Below are positions 1 to 12,011 of a DNA stretch of 64,000 nucleotides, piece after piece. A program made the translations under genes and the position numbers. This DNA is from Symsagittifera roscoffensis (lineage: Eukaryota; Xenacoelomorpha; Acoela; Convolutidae). Where the stretch lies: contig NC_087062.1 in NCBI RefSeq assembly GCF_963678635.1, positions 66,325,415 to 66,389,414 of the forward strand. Reading direction: 5' to 3'. The notes below the pieces were generated by a model. The model saw only the letters and a program-made list of their open reading frames with translations. It searched no databases and had not been told where the DNA came from. How positions within the stretch are numbered: the first letter of the stretch is position 1; every line of letters starts with the position of its first letter.

Positions 1-400
1 TTTGGAATTTTTGATGAAAAATATAAACAAAATTGGACTGAAAACTGATCACTGAGGAACACCGCATTTTGTTTTATGTTGAGTACTCTTTGTTTGATTA
101 TTCGAACAAATTGGTAACGGTTCTCGAGATTTGATCTCAGAGTCGAATATGTTTTTTCTCACAATTCGTACATTGAGCAGTTTCGAAGCAGGTTTTCATG
201 CTTCATAGTATTAAGAGCTTTTGATAAATCAATGAGGGTGCGGAAACTATTTTTCTTATTTGACAAATGTTTCCGATTGATTTGAAAAATTCCACTATTG
301 CATCAACTGTTGATCGTTTTGGCAGAAAATCTTTCAGTTTGCTCGAAATTTCTTCATTTTTGTAAGGGAACCTAGCAACCCGCCAGTAGAGTAGAGACAT
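1..400 (-). pseudogene. Non-LTR RT fragment, array unit 1 (partial)
   Basis: Read on the minus strand, this contains the RT block with LPKRSTVDAIVEF, which corresponds to the usual GFRKGRSTxDAI segment, followed by degraded palm sequence that runs off the left window edge. The GVPQG motif is interrupted by a TGA at 49-51. It is a truncated, non-functional copy that starts abruptly near position 400, as in the other units. Confidence 0.75.
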
Positions 401-1395
401 TACTCAAATGACGCTCAGATAGCTCAGCATTGAAAGGACTAAAACTCAGTTGAAAAAAGAAAGTCCCATAAGACTATAAAGGGCGTGTAGCAAAATTGTG
501 GAAAATTTGAAATTCAGAGGAACGCTATCCAGCCGGATTGACCGAATCTCGAACTAACTTTACTGTTTATGTATATGGATCAAGTTAACATAATAAAAAT
601 CATAAAAAATTTGTTTAAAAATCAAGCATGTTACAGAAATTATTTATTGTACATGCACAATTTTGGTAGCGCCGATTCGAATGGTCACCGTGACGCTGCA
701 AGCCTGTTTGCAAGTGTTTTTTAGAGCAATTTGGATAGTCAGAATCCAAATTTTTTGTTTTTATTAAACAAAAATCTCCAAATTTGCAAAAACCGTTTTT
801 GTTGATGTGAACCTAAGCCATAAAGATCAAGGATTTTTATTCATGATTTCTTCAAATGAAACAAACTAGTTAGTCATCAAAAAAATGAACCCAGTTGTTA
901 ACAAAAACTTTAGAACAGAAATCAGTATCAGGTAGATGTAGGTCTCTGAGTTTCTGAATAAAACTGACTTATGTAGATATAGATTTCCGAGCTTAAAAAA
1001 AACTGTCTAATTTAGTTGCTGTCTAAAAAATAGCATTTTTTTAAACAAAATGTTATAGTATAAATTGACAATCTTATTGAAAAGAAGTCCAGCTCACTCA
1101 CTTCTAAATTCAATTAATAAATTTTCATTACAGATCGCGTTTGTAATGTTCATATCCGTGTGTCCTTTAACAGATGCGCACTTATTTTTTTGATTTTAAG
1201 AAAGTATTCTTATTTCTACTTGTATAAGTTTTTCTCATACTTTTTGTTAGTATCTTTAAGAATTCGAATGTAGCTCATTGACTGAGTAAATTTTGTGCTT
1301 TTGCCTCGTCGAGCTTAGTTCCTCAAACTTTCTTTTCCTTGTGATTATTGTCTTTAAAGTTTTTTGTTTCTGTAGTTTTTTTACTCTCATTTTTG

Positions 1396-2187
1396 GGGTG
1401 CAGCCACAAATCAGTATTGTATAATGATAAATCTGTTGTATTTAGCTTTTGTAGACTCTCATGAGTTATTCAATCGGTAACAAGATTCTAATCTGGTAGA
1501 GAAACGAAATGAACTTTGCGCATTTTTTTTTTCACATTTCGGATATGTTCAGTGAAACTCAAATTGCGATCTTTTTGAACTCCTAAATTTCTAACATGCT
1601 TTTCTGTTTTTAGGACATTCCCTCAAAAGTTATCAATGTATTTTTTTATTTGAACTGAAAACAATAGTTTTCATTTGGTCTTGGTTCATAGTAAATTTAT
1701 TTGCTGCCATCCATGTTTCTATGTTTCCTAAATCCAGATCATAGTTTTCTTCCGAAACTTCGCCATATAAATTATTATCATCTGCAAAAAGAACGTTGTT
1801 TTTTTAGAATCTTTGATGTAATTTAGAAACAGAAGTGGACCAAAAACGGATCACTGGGGAACACCGCATTTTGTTTTCTGTTGAATATTCGAACAAATTG
1901 GTAACGGTTCTCGAGATATGATCCCAGAGTCGAAGATGTTTTTTCTCTCAATCCTTACCTTGAGCAGTTCCAAAGCAGGTTTTCATGCTTCCCAGTATCA
2001 CGCGCTTTTGATAAATCAATGAGGGTGCAGAAACTATTTTTCCTAATTGACAAAAAGTTTCAATTGATTTGAGAAATTCCACTATTGCATCAACTGTTGA
2101 TCGATTTGGCAGAAAAATTTTCTGTTTGCTCGAAAACTCTTCCTTTTTGTAAGAGAACCTATTAATCCTCCAGTAGAGTAGAGACAA
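1396..2187 (-). pseudogene. Non-LTR RT fragment, array unit 2
   Basis: The minus strand shows the LPNRSTVDAIVEFLKS block, a GVPQ motif followed by TGA at 1851-1853, an ADDNNLYGE active-site block and the C-terminal palm/thumb part ending near 1396. Frameshifts separate these pieces. The order of motifs matches Jockey/CR1-type LINE reverse transcriptases, but both ends of the domain are missing. Confidence 0.75.
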
Positions 2188-3133
2188 TACTCAGATGATA
2201 CTCAGATAGCTCAACATTGACGGGGATAACACTCAATTGAAAAAGAAAATTCCCACAAGACTATAAGGGCATTCATCAAAATTGTGGAAAATTTCAATTT
2301 CAGGGGAAGCTATCCGGCCGGATTGACCGAACCTCGAACGTTTTTAACTGTTTATGTTTACGGATCAAGTTAACATAATATTCATGATAATAAATTCGTT
2401 TACAAATCAGGCATATTAGAGAAATTTTTGGTAGCGCCGATTTGAATGGTCACCGTAGGGCTGCAAGCCTGTTTGCAAGTGTTATTTTAGAGCATTTTGG
2501 AGAGTCAGAATGCAAATTTTTTGTTTCTATTCAATTGAAACCCGTTATTGTTGATGTTAATCTAAGCCATAAAGATCAAGGAATTTTATTCATGATTTCT
2601 TCAAATGAAATAAACTAGTTAGTCATCAAAAATAATCAATCCAGTTTTTAGCAAAAAACCTTTGAACAGAAATCAGTATCAGGAAAACATAGTCTCCGAG
2701 TTCATGAATAAAACTTTTTTATGTAGACATAGGTTTCCGAGCTTATGAAGAAAACTTTCTAATTTAATTGCTGTCTTAAAAATTGCATTATCTTAAACAA
2801 AACCCTATGGTACAGTTGGAAAATTTTTTTGAAAACAAGCCTAACTCACTTAAAACTTTATTTTAAATTTTTTTATCACAGATCGCGTTTGTAATGTTCA
2901 TATCCCTGTGTGCGCACTCATATTTCTCATTTTCTCAAATTTTTTGTTCGTATCTTAATGACTTCGTATGTAGCTCATTCACTGAGTAAATTTTGTGTTT
3001 TCGCCTCGTCGAGCTTATTTCCTCGAACTATCTTCTCTTTATGATTATTCTCTTTAAAGTTTTTTTTTGTTTCTGTAGTTTCTCACTCTTGTTTTTAGGG
3101 TGCAGCCACAAATCAGTGTTCTATACTGATACA

Positions 3134-3665
3134 TTTCCATCAAATTGTTATAGTATAAATTGACAATCTTATTGAAAAAAGTCTAACTTAATCACTTGTA
3201 AGTTTAATTTACATATTTTTATTACAGATTGCGCTTGTAATGTTCATATCCCTGTGTCACTTAAAAGATGCGCACTTATTTTTTGATATTATGAAAATTT
3301 TCACATCTTTACTTGTGTGTTCTTTTCTCATATTTTTGTTAGTATTTTTAAGACTTTGTTTGTAGCTCATGGACTGCGTAAAATTTGTGTTTTTGTCTCG
3401 TCGAGCTTACTTCCTCTAACTTTCCTTTCCTTGTGATTATTCTCTTTAAAGTCTTTTTTTGTTTCTGAAGTTTATTTACTCTTGTTTTTGGGGTAAGTCA
3501 CAAATCAGTTTTCTAATTTGATAAATTTGGTGTATGTAATTTTTGTAGACCCTCATGAGTTGTTCAACCGAAAACCTGTTTCTAGTTTGGTAGAGAAACG
3601 AAATGAACCTTGCGCATCTGTTTTCCACTTTTCGGATATGTTCAATGAAACTCAGATTGCGATCT
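3134..3665. repeat. 532-bp segment identical to 5213-5744 (copy A)
   Basis: Aligned with a constant offset of 2079 bp, I see no differences between 3134-3665 and 5213-5744; the first mismatch is at 3666 versus 5745. Other units differ at many positions across the same interval. The left end of this copy is a jump back to an earlier phase of the unit, so this segment is an extra duplicated block in the long third unit. Confidence 0.8.
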
Positions 3666-4546
3666 TTTTGAACTCCTAAATATCTAACATCCTTTTCTGT
3701 TTTTAAGACATTCCCTCAAAACGTTATCAATGGTTTTTTTTTATTTGAACTGAAAACAATGGTTTTGATTTGATCTTGGTTCATTTTCACCTTAAAAACA
3801 AGAACGGGTTTCAATTGAGCCCATCTTTGATGCGTAAGGCTGCAAATAAGAAGTACTCAACATAAAAAATTTTGTTTTATGTTGAGTACTTCTTATTTGA
3901 TTAATCGAAAAAAAATGGTAACCGTTCTCGAAATATGATCTCAGAGTCGAAAATATTCTTTCTCTCAATCCGTACCTTGAGCAGTTTCGAAGCAAGTTTT
4001 CATGCTTCACAGTAGCAAGAGCTTTTGATAAAACAATTAGGGTGCCTAAGGCTGCAAATTTTTTTTGCTGCCAACAATGTTTCTATGTTATTCAAATCCA
4101 GATCATAGTTTTCTTCCGAAACTTCGCCATATAGATTATTATCATCTGCAAAGAGAAGGCTGTTTTTTTTCTAGAATCTTTGATGTAAAGTAGAAACAGA
4201 AGTAGACCAAAAACTGATCACTGAGGAACACCGCATTTTGTTTTATGTTCAGTACTTCTTGTTTGATTAATCGAAAAAATTGGTAACGGTTCTCGAAATA
4301 TGATCTCAGAGTCGAAAAAGTTTTTTCTCTCAATCCGTACCTTGAGCAGTTTCGAAGCAAGTTTTCATGCTTCACAGTAGCAAGAGTTTTTGATAAAACA
4401 ATGAGGGTGCGTAAATTGTTTTTCTTAGATGACAAAAAGCTTTCAATTGATTTGAGAAATTCCACTATTGCATCAAATGTTGATCGTTTTGGCAAAAAAC
4501 TTTTCTGTTCGCTCGAAAAGTCTTTTTTTGTAAGGGAACATATCAA
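3490..4546 (-). pseudogene. Non-LTR RT fragment, array unit 3, internally duplicated
   Basis: Same RT fragment as in the other units, with TGA at 4218-4220 in the GVPQG motif. Part of the domain is present twice, around 3900-4040 and 4260-4410, so this copy is longer. The duplicated part is joined through a foldback at 3843-3899. It includes the DLSKAxxTVKHENLLR-type block, one of the conserved RT palm motifs, with frameshifts. Confidence 0.75.
3843..3899. repeat. 25-bp perfect inverted repeat with 7-nt loop
   Basis: Positions 3843-3867 are the exact reverse complement of 3875-3899. The right arm is the normal unit sequence; the left arm is an inverted copy of it, found only in this unit. 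This is the footprint expected from a replication template switch or fold-back repair. Confidence 0.85.
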
Positions 4547-5212
4547 TCCTCCAGTAGAGTAGAGAAATTACTCAGGTGATTCTCAGATAGCGCAGCATTA
4601 ACGGAATTAACACTCAATTGAAAACGAAAAGTCCCACAAGACTATAAATGGCATTCAGCAAAATTGTGGAAAATTTTCAATTTCAGGGGATTGCTATCCG
4701 GCCAGATTGACCGAATTTCGAACTTATTTAACTGTTTTTGTTTACGGATCAAGTTAACGTAAAAATAATGATAAAAATTTTGTTTACGAATCAGGCATAT
4801 TACAGAAATTATTCATTGTAAATGCACAATTTTGGTAGCGCCGATTCGAATGGTCACCGTAAGGCTGCAAGCATGTTTGCAACTGTTCTTTTAGAGCAAT
4901 TTGGAGAGTCAGAATCCAAATTTTTTGTTCTTATTCAATTGAAACATCCAAATTTGCAAAAACGGTTTTTGTTGATGTAGATCTAAGCCATAAAGACCAA
5001 GGGTTTTTATTCATGATTTCTTAAAATGAAACAAACAAGTTAGTGATCAAAAAATACCAACTCAGTTTTTACCAAAAAACCTTTGAACAGAAATCAGTTT
5101 TAGGTAGATATAGGTCTCCGAGTTTAAAATTAAAACTGTCTAATATAAATATAACTTTCCGAGATTAAAAATAAAACTGTCTAATTCAGTTGCTGTCTAA
5201 AAAATTGCATTA

Positions 5213-5744
5213 TTTCCATCAAATTGTTATAGTATAAATTGACAATCTTATTGAAAAAAGTCTAACTTAATCACTTGTAAGTTTAATTTACATATTTTTA
5301 TTACAGATTGCGCTTGTAATGTTCATATCCCTGTGTCACTTAAAAGATGCGCACTTATTTTTTGATATTATGAAAATTTTCACATCTTTACTTGTGTGTT
5401 CTTTTCTCATATTTTTGTTAGTATTTTTAAGACTTTGTTTGTAGCTCATGGACTGCGTAAAATTTGTGTTTTTGTCTCGTCGAGCTTACTTCCTCTAACT
5501 TTCCTTTCCTTGTGATTATTCTCTTTAAAGTCTTTTTTTGTTTCTGAAGTTTATTTACTCTTGTTTTTGGGGTAAGTCACAAATCAGTTTTCTAATTTGA
5601 TAAATTTGGTGTATGTAATTTTTGTAGACCCTCATGAGTTGTTCAACCGAAAACCTGTTTCTAGTTTGGTAGAGAAACGAAATGAACCTTGCGCATCTGT
5701 TTTCCACTTTTCGGATATGTTCAATGAAACTCAGATTGCGATCT
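5213..5744. repeat. 532-bp segment identical to 3134-3665 (copy B)
   Basis: Second member of the identical pair. It sits in its normal phase within the fourth unit. Perfect identity in an otherwise diverged array suggests recent copying, gene conversion or a local assembly artefact. Confidence 0.8.
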
Positions 5745-6352
5745 ATTTGAACTCCTAAATATCTAACATCATTTTCTGTTTTTGAGACAATCCCTCAAAA
5801 CGTTACCAATTATTTTTTAATTTGAACTGAAAACAATGGTTTTGATTTGATCTTGGTTCATAGTAAATTTATTTGCTGCCACCCATGTTTCTATGTTATT
5901 CAATTCCAGATCAAAGTTTTCTTCCAAAACTTCGCCATATAGATTATTATCATCTGTAAAAAGAACGTTGTTATCTTTTGGAATTTTGATGTTAAATATA
6001 AACAAAATTGGACTGAAAACTGATCACTGAGGAACACCGCAATTTGTTTTTATGTTGAGTACTCTTTGTTTGATTATTCGAACAAATTGGTAACGGTTTT
6101 CGAGATATGATCTCAGAGTCGAATATGTTTTTTCTCACAATTCGTACATTGAGCAGTTTCGAAGCAGGTTTTCATGCTTCCTAGTATCACGCGCTTTTGA
6201 TAAATCAATGAGGGTGCAGAAACTATTTTTCTTTTTTGACAAATGTTTCCGATTGATTTGAAAAATTCCACTATTGCATCAACTGTTGATCGTTTTGGCA
6301 GAAAACCTTTCAATTTGCTCGAAAACTTCAATTTCGTAAGGGAACCTATCAA
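5569..6352 (-). pseudogene. Non-LTR RT fragment, array unit 4
   Basis: The minus strand reads LPKRSTVDAIVEF, then the GVPQG motif with TGA at 6024-6026, then a DDNNLYGE block and the conserved MNQDQIKTIVFSS segment. It is broken by frameshifts into short reading frames and is not functional. Confidence 0.75.
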
Positions 6353-6625
6353 TCCTCCAGTAGAGTAGAGGCATTACTCAGATGACGCTCAGATAGCTCA
6401 GCATTAAAGGGACTAACACTCAATTGTAAAAGGAAAGTCCCACAAGACTATAAAAGGCATTTTGCAAAATTGTGGAAAATTTCAATTTCAGGGGAAACTA
6501 TCCGGCCGAATTGACCGAACCTCGAACTTATTTAACTGTTTATGTTTACGGATCAAGTTAATATTTTAATCATGGTAAAAAATTTGTTTACGAATCAGGC
6601 ATATTACAGAAATTATTTATTGTAA

Positions 6626-6826
6626 GTGCACAATTTTGGTAGCGCCGACTCGAAGGGTCACCGTAGGGCTGCAAGCCTGTTTGCAAGTGTTATTTTAGAG
6701 CATTTTGGAGAGTCAGAATCCAAATTTTTGGTTTTTATTCAATTGAAACCCGTTTTTGTTGATGTGAATCTAAGCTATAAAGATCAAGGAATTTTATTCA
6801 TGATTTCTTCAAATGAAACAAACTAG
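6626..6826 (+). other. Conserved 66-72 codon plus-strand frame within array unit (unit 4)
   Basis: An open frame beginning MHNFGSADS is kept, with length variation, in this unit and in the next one (8419-8637). In other units it is broken by frameshifts (for example after 4822). It lies opposite no RT sequence. It could be a relic of a captured exon or simply a conserved stretch of the repeat that happens to be open. No family is recognised. Confidence 0.25.
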
Positions 6827-7356
6827 TTAGTCATCAAAAAAAAATCAATCAAGTTTTTAACAAAAAACCTTTGAGCAGAAATCAGTATCAGAAAAACATA
6901 GGTCTCCGAGTTTATGAATAAAACTGTCTTATGTAGACATAGGTTTCCGAGCTTAAGAAGAAAACTTTCTAATTGAGTTGCTGACTTAAAAATAGCTTTA
7001 TCTTTAACAAAATCCTATGGTTTACTTGGACAATATATTGAAAAGAAGTCTAACTTGCTCACTTAAAATTTTATTTTAAAATTTTTTATCACAGATCGCG
7101 TTTGTAATGTTCATATCCCTGTGTCACTTAAGAGATGCGCACTTATTTTTTTGATATTATGAAATTATTCACATCTTTGCTTGTATGATCTTTTCTCATA
7201 TTTTTTGTTCGTATCTTTATCACTTCGTATGTAGCCCATTCACTGAGTAAACTTTGTGTTTTCGCCTGGTCGAGCTTACTTCCTCAAACTATCTTCTCTT
7301 TGTGATTAATCTCTTTAAAGTTTTTTGTTTCTGTAGTTTCTCACTATTGTTTTTGG

Positions 7357-8166
7357 GGTGCAGCCACAAATCAGTGTTCTATATTGATACATTTGTTGTA
7401 TGTAGCTTTTGTAGACTCTCATGAGTTGTTCAACTGATAACATGTTTCTAGTTTGGTAGAGAAACGAAATGAATTTGCTCAACCTTTTTTCACCTCTCGG
7501 ATATGTTCAGTGAAACTCAGATTGCGATCTTTTTGAATTCCTAAATATCTAACATCCTTTTCTGTATTTAGACATTCCCTCAAAACGTTATCAATGGTTT
7601 TTTTAATTTGAACTGAAAACAATGGTTTTGATTTGATCTTGGTTCATAGTAAGTTTTTTTTGCTGCCATCCATGTTTCTATGTTATTCAAATCCAGATCA
7701 TAGTTTTCTTCCGAAACTTCGCCATATAGATTATTATCATCTGCAAAGAGAAGGTTGTTTTTTTTTAGAAACTTTGATGTAAACTAGAACTGGAAAAATG
7801 GACCAAAAACTGATCAGTGAGGAACACCGCATTCTGTTTTATGTTGAATACTTCTTATTTGATTAATCGAATAAATTGGTAACGGTTCTCGAGATACGAT
7901 CTCAGAGTCGAAAATGTTTTTTCTCTCAATTCGTACCTTGAGCAGTTTCGAAGCAGGTTTTCATGCTTTACAGTAGCAAGAGCTTTTGATAAATCAATGA
8001 GGGTGCGTAAACTTTTTTTCCTAATTGACAAAAAACTTTCAATTGATTTGAGAATTTCCACTATTGCATCAACTGTTGATCGTTTTGGCAGAAAAATTTT
8101 CTGTTTGCTCGAAAAATCTTCCTTTTTGTGAGGGAACCTATCAATCCTCCAGTAGAGTAGGGACAT
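7357..8166 (-). pseudogene. Non-LTR RT fragment, array unit 5
   Basis: The upstream 103 codons are open and include the RST block and the LIDLSKALATVKHENLLR palm motif. The frame then shifts before GVPQ-TGA at 7814-7816. The remainder to 7357 holds the active-site ADDNNLYGE block and the C-terminal segment. Confidence 0.75.
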
Positions 8167-8418
8167 TACTCAGATGATACTCAGATAGCTCAGCACTATC
8201 GGGACTAACATTCAATTGAAAAAGAAAAGTCCCACAAGACTACAAAAGGCATTCAGCAAAATTGTGGAAAATTTCAAATTCAGGGGAATGCTATCCGGCC
8301 GGATTGACCGAATCTCGAACTTATTTAACTGTTTTTGTTTACGGATTAAGTTAACATAATGATCATGATAAAAATTTCGTTTACGAATCAGGCATGTTAC
8401 AGAAATTATTTATTGTAA

Positions 8419-8637
8419 ATGCACAATTTTGGTAGCGCCGATTCGAATGGTCACCGTAAGGCTGCAAGCATGTTTGCAAGTGTAATTTTAGAGCAATTTG
8501 GTGAGTCAAAATCCAAATTTTTTGTTCTTATTCAATTGAAACATCCAAATTTGCTTAAACCGTTTTTGGTGGATGTAGATCTAAGTCATAAAGACCAAGG
8601 GTTTTTATTCATGATTTCTGAAAATGAAACAAACTAG
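8419..8637 (+). other. Conserved plus-strand frame within array unit (unit 5)
   Basis: Counterpart of the frame at 6626-6826 with the same N-terminus and most residues shared, plus a 6-residue insertion. Because the DNA repeat itself is conserved, residue conservation is not evidence of selection. Confidence 0.25.
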
Positions 8638-9162
8638 TTAGTCATCAAAAAATACCAACCCAATTTTTACCGAAAAACCTTTGAACAGAAATCAGTATCA
8701 GATAGATATAGGTCTCCGAGTTTATGAATAAAACTGTCTATTGTAGAAATAAGTTTCCGAGCTTAAAAATATAAATGTCTAATTTTGTTGCTGTCTAAAA
8801 AATTGCATTATTTTCAACAAACTGTTATAGTATAAATTGACAATCTTTTTGAAAAGAAGTCTAACTCACTCACTCGTAAATTTAATTTATATATTTTCAT
8901 TACAGATTGCGTTTGTAATGTTCATATCCCTGTGTCACTTAAAAGATGCGCACTTATTTTTTGATATTATGAAAATTTTCACATCTTTACTTGTGTGTTC
9001 TTTTCTCATATTTTTGTTAGTATTTTTAAGACTTTGTTTGTAGCTCATGGGCTGCGTAAACTTTGTGTTTTTGTCTCGTCGAACTTACTTCCTCTATTTT
9101 TTTTCCTTGTGATTATTCTCTTTAAAGTCTTTTTTTTTCTGAAGTTTTTTTACTCGTGTTTT

Positions 9163-9985
9163 TGGGGTGCAGTCACAAATCAGTTTTCTAAATTGATTAA
9201 TTTGGTGTATGTAACTTTTGTAGACTCTCATGAGTTGTTCAACCGAAAACCTGTTTCTAGTTTGGTAGAGAAACAAAATGAACTTTGCGCATCTGTTTTC
9301 CACATTTCGGATATGTTCAGTGAAACTCAGATTGCGATCTAATTGACCTCCTAAATATCTAACATCATTTTATGTTTTTGAGACATTCCCTCAAAACGTT
9401 ACCAATGGTTTTTTAATTTGAACTGAAAACAAAGGTTTTGATTTGTTCTTGGTTCACAGTAAGTTTTTTTGCTGCCATACATGTTTCTATGTTATTCAAT
9501 TCTAGATCATAGTTTTATTCCGAAACTTCGCCACATAGAATAAATTGTAAAAATCTGTAAAAATAACGATGTTTTTTTGGAATCTTTGATGTAAAATATA
9601 AACAAAAATGGACTGAAAACTGATCACCGAGGAACACCGCATTTTGTTTTATGATGAGTACTCTTTGTTTGATTAATCGAACACATTTGTAACGGTTCTC
9701 GAGATAAGATCTCAGAGTCGAATATGTTTTTTCTCTCAATTCGTACATTGAGCAGTTTCAAAGCTGGTTTTCATGCTTCACAGTATTAAGAGCTTTTGAT
9801 AAATCAATGAGGGTATGGAAACTATTTTTCCTATTTGACAAAAAGTTTTCAATTGATTTGAGAAATTCGACTATTGCATCAACCGTTGATCGTTTTGGCA
9901 GAAATTTTCTGTTTGCTCGAAAACTCTTCCTTTTTGTAAGGGAACCTATAAATCCTCCAGTAGAGTAGAGACATTACTCAGATGA
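9163..9985 (-). pseudogene. Non-LTR RT fragment, array unit 6
   Basis: The last complete RT fragment of the array. GVPQ is again followed by TGA (9624-9626). The C-terminal part, ending near 9163, is open over about 69 codons and reads like the RT thumb region (SFTEHIxxVENRCAKFI, then VYKSYIHQINQF). No intact domain is present. Confidence 0.75.
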
Positions 9986-10462
9986 TACTCAGATAGCTCA
10001 GCATTAACGGGACTAACACTCACTTGAAAAAGAAAAGTCCCACAAGACTATAAAAGGCATTCAGCAAAAGTGTGGAAAATTTCAAATTCTGGGGAATGCT
10101 ATCCGACCGGATTGACCGAATCTCGAACTTATTTAACTGTTTATGTTTATAGATCAAGTTAACATAACAATAATGATAAACAATTCATTTACGAATCAGG
10201 CATATTACAGAAATTATTTATTGTAAATGCACAACTTTGGTAGCGCCGATTCGAATAGTCACCGTAAGGCTGCAAGCCTGTTTGCAAGTGTTATTTGAGA
10301 GCAATTTGGAAATCAGAATCCATATTTTTTTTTGTTTCAATTGAAACCTCCAATTTTGCACAAACCGTTTTTGTTATGTAGATCTAAACCATAAATACCA
10401 AGGTTTTTTGTTCATGATTTCTTAAAATGAAACAAACTAGTTAGTCATCAAAAAAAAATCTG

Positions 10463-11181
10463 TGAATCAGTAGAGGAACGGTAGAGAAAGACGTGTGCCC
10501 CAAGGCTAGAGAATAACCGATTCTTGATTACTTTCAGAAATAACTAGCTCATTGAACGGTTTGCTAAACCATTCACATTCCGATACTACCGAGCCTTACC
10601 GTATGACATATACAGTGGTGGTCACACAGCTTTCATTTCATGCTTACTTTATTTCGGATGGCGGCAGCCAGAAAAGTCTCTTCGGACTTTTGTTTGATTT
10701 GGTTTGGGCCGTTATATTGGGATAAGCATGACTTTTAAAAATACATGGGGTGTTACGTAGGTATCAATTATTTTAGGATGAATTGGGTAGTTTTCAGGAA
10801 TAAAAAGTGAAGATTTGTAGGTAGATCAAGTATTAGGTAGGGATTTCGAGGGATGCAAAAAGATAATTAGGGTTATAGTTTTCATCTTTTCTAAATGATA
10901 ATAACCCCCGGTCGATTGTCGTTTTATTGAACAACTAATTTATCCTGTAGATATAGATATTTTAAGAAAAACGCAGACGATTTTAATTTAAGTGTAGGGC
11001 AGTTTGAATAAAAACCGAGCGTGCCAATAACAAATCACAACCGTAATTGATTTCAAGCATGAAGAGTGAAACAAATGTGAAATGATACAATAAACTAGTC
11101 TCAAAAACAATGATTTTAGAATAGACCAAAATTTGCTAGAATAACTGACAAAAAATTCATGAATTGTGAAATTGATTTCAG
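10463..11181. other. Unannotated spacer after the array
   Basis: Single-copy-looking AT-rich sequence between the array and the first exon of the plus-strand gene. I see no coding similarity, terminal repeats or RNA gene. It may hold upstream exons or the promoter of the gene whose exon starts at 11182, but nothing supports a position. Confidence 0.4.
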
Positions 11182-11312
11182 GCAAATGTTGTTCTTATCA
11201 TTGGAGCCTTTACAAAGAGCAGGGTCAAAAAAACGGACTGTCGCCAGAAGATTACTACAATAAGATATTCCATTTCACTGATTTTGGTGAGAAGACACTT
11301 GTGTACGTAAAG
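11182..11312 (+). CDS. Internal exon of an unrecognised plus-strand gene (exon A)
   Basis: A pyrimidine-rich tract and ATTTCAG precede 11182, and AAG|GTACCC follows 11312. Between them 131 nt are open in one frame: two bases completing a codon, then 43 residues beginning KCCSYHWSLYKEQG and ending FGEKTLVYVK. The mixed composition, with many charged and aromatic residues, is unlike the surrounding AT-rich translations. The exon ends in phase 0, which matches the next two candidates (12012 and 14414). I do not recognise the family. Upstream exons and the start codon are not identified. Confidence 0.45.
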
Positions 11313-11503
11313 GTACCCATTCTACATTTCTGATTGTTTTAAATTTTTTTTAAACCTAGAATTAGCTACCACTTTTATGTTCTGTGTCCAATAAGGACTT
11401 TACTAGTGGCTTAGTTCAAGATACTGAGTGCTTTCACGGAAAATCATTTTGGGGTTGATTTTGGAATCCAAAAGTCAAACTTTTTGAGCCATAAAATAGT
11501 GCT

Positions 11504-11720
11504 AACCCGGGTTGACCTCCTTAAACAAAAGTGCTTATGACACAATTTCGTACAATTAGCTTATCACACCAATCTATCCTGTTTGACCCATGATTCAACT
11601 TTGTTCGGCAATGGTCTTCGTTCGACTGTCCTAGCTTGTGACGAAAAACGGACATTATTTAACTGTCTCCGTCGAATTTTGAGTCCAGCACTTCAGCCCG
11701 GAAGACTTATCATACAACTC
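11504..11720. repeat. Dispersed repeat beginning ACCCGGGTTGACCTCC
   Basis: The same opening sequence occurs at 36697, in both cases followed by AAA-rich sequence, 'tgcttat' and copies of a CATACAATTT motif. This copy lies in the putative intron between exons A and B. Its full extent is unclear, and it has no coding capacity. Confidence 0.4.
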
Positions 11721-12011
11721 TTAGGTACAAAAATTGTATGACAAGCGTTTTAGGGGATTTTGTTTGTGCAAAAACAATTCCATAAAGAAAAAATTCCAAG
11801 AAAAACATTGCATGCAAAAATTACAGTTTTTTGTCTATATCGTAGTCCAAGCTGATTTTTTTGTTGAGCGGAATTTTTTTGTTGATTTGTTTTTTGGATT
11901 AAGTCAAAATTTTTGCCACTCAGTAGTTTTTTAGTAAAAATCAGAGCTTTTTTTGTTCGTTCTCTGGTTGGTTTTCTAATACAAAACTTGGGGGTCGTTT
12001 TTATGTTTCAG

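Larger units (their letters stand above)
1..10462. repeat. Tandem array of ~1.8-kb units containing an RT fragment
   Basis: About six units repeat head to tail. The shared marker GGTAGCGCCGA occurs at 665, 2430, 4834, 6638, 8431 and 10239, giving spacings of 1765, 2404, 1804, 1793 and 1808 bp. Each unit holds roughly 0.8 kb of antisense non-LTR reverse transcriptase and roughly 1 kb of non-coding sequence, including a conserved block ending in TTACAG followed by a T-rich stretch. Units differ by scattered substitutions and small indels. The left edge lies outside the window; the right edge is near 10462, where unit sequence stops just after a run of A. The long third unit contains internal duplications. 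Confidence 0.9.

Noticed and set aside
8837-9342. Plus-strand 68-115 codon frames rich in F and L in the array
   Set aside because: They are the reverse strand of the RT relic and of T-rich spacer; they vary between units and have no motif.
1-10462. The tandem array as a CRISPR-like or rRNA-type repeat
   Set aside because: Units are about 1.8 kb with RT relics; no short repeat/spacer structure and no rRNA sequence.
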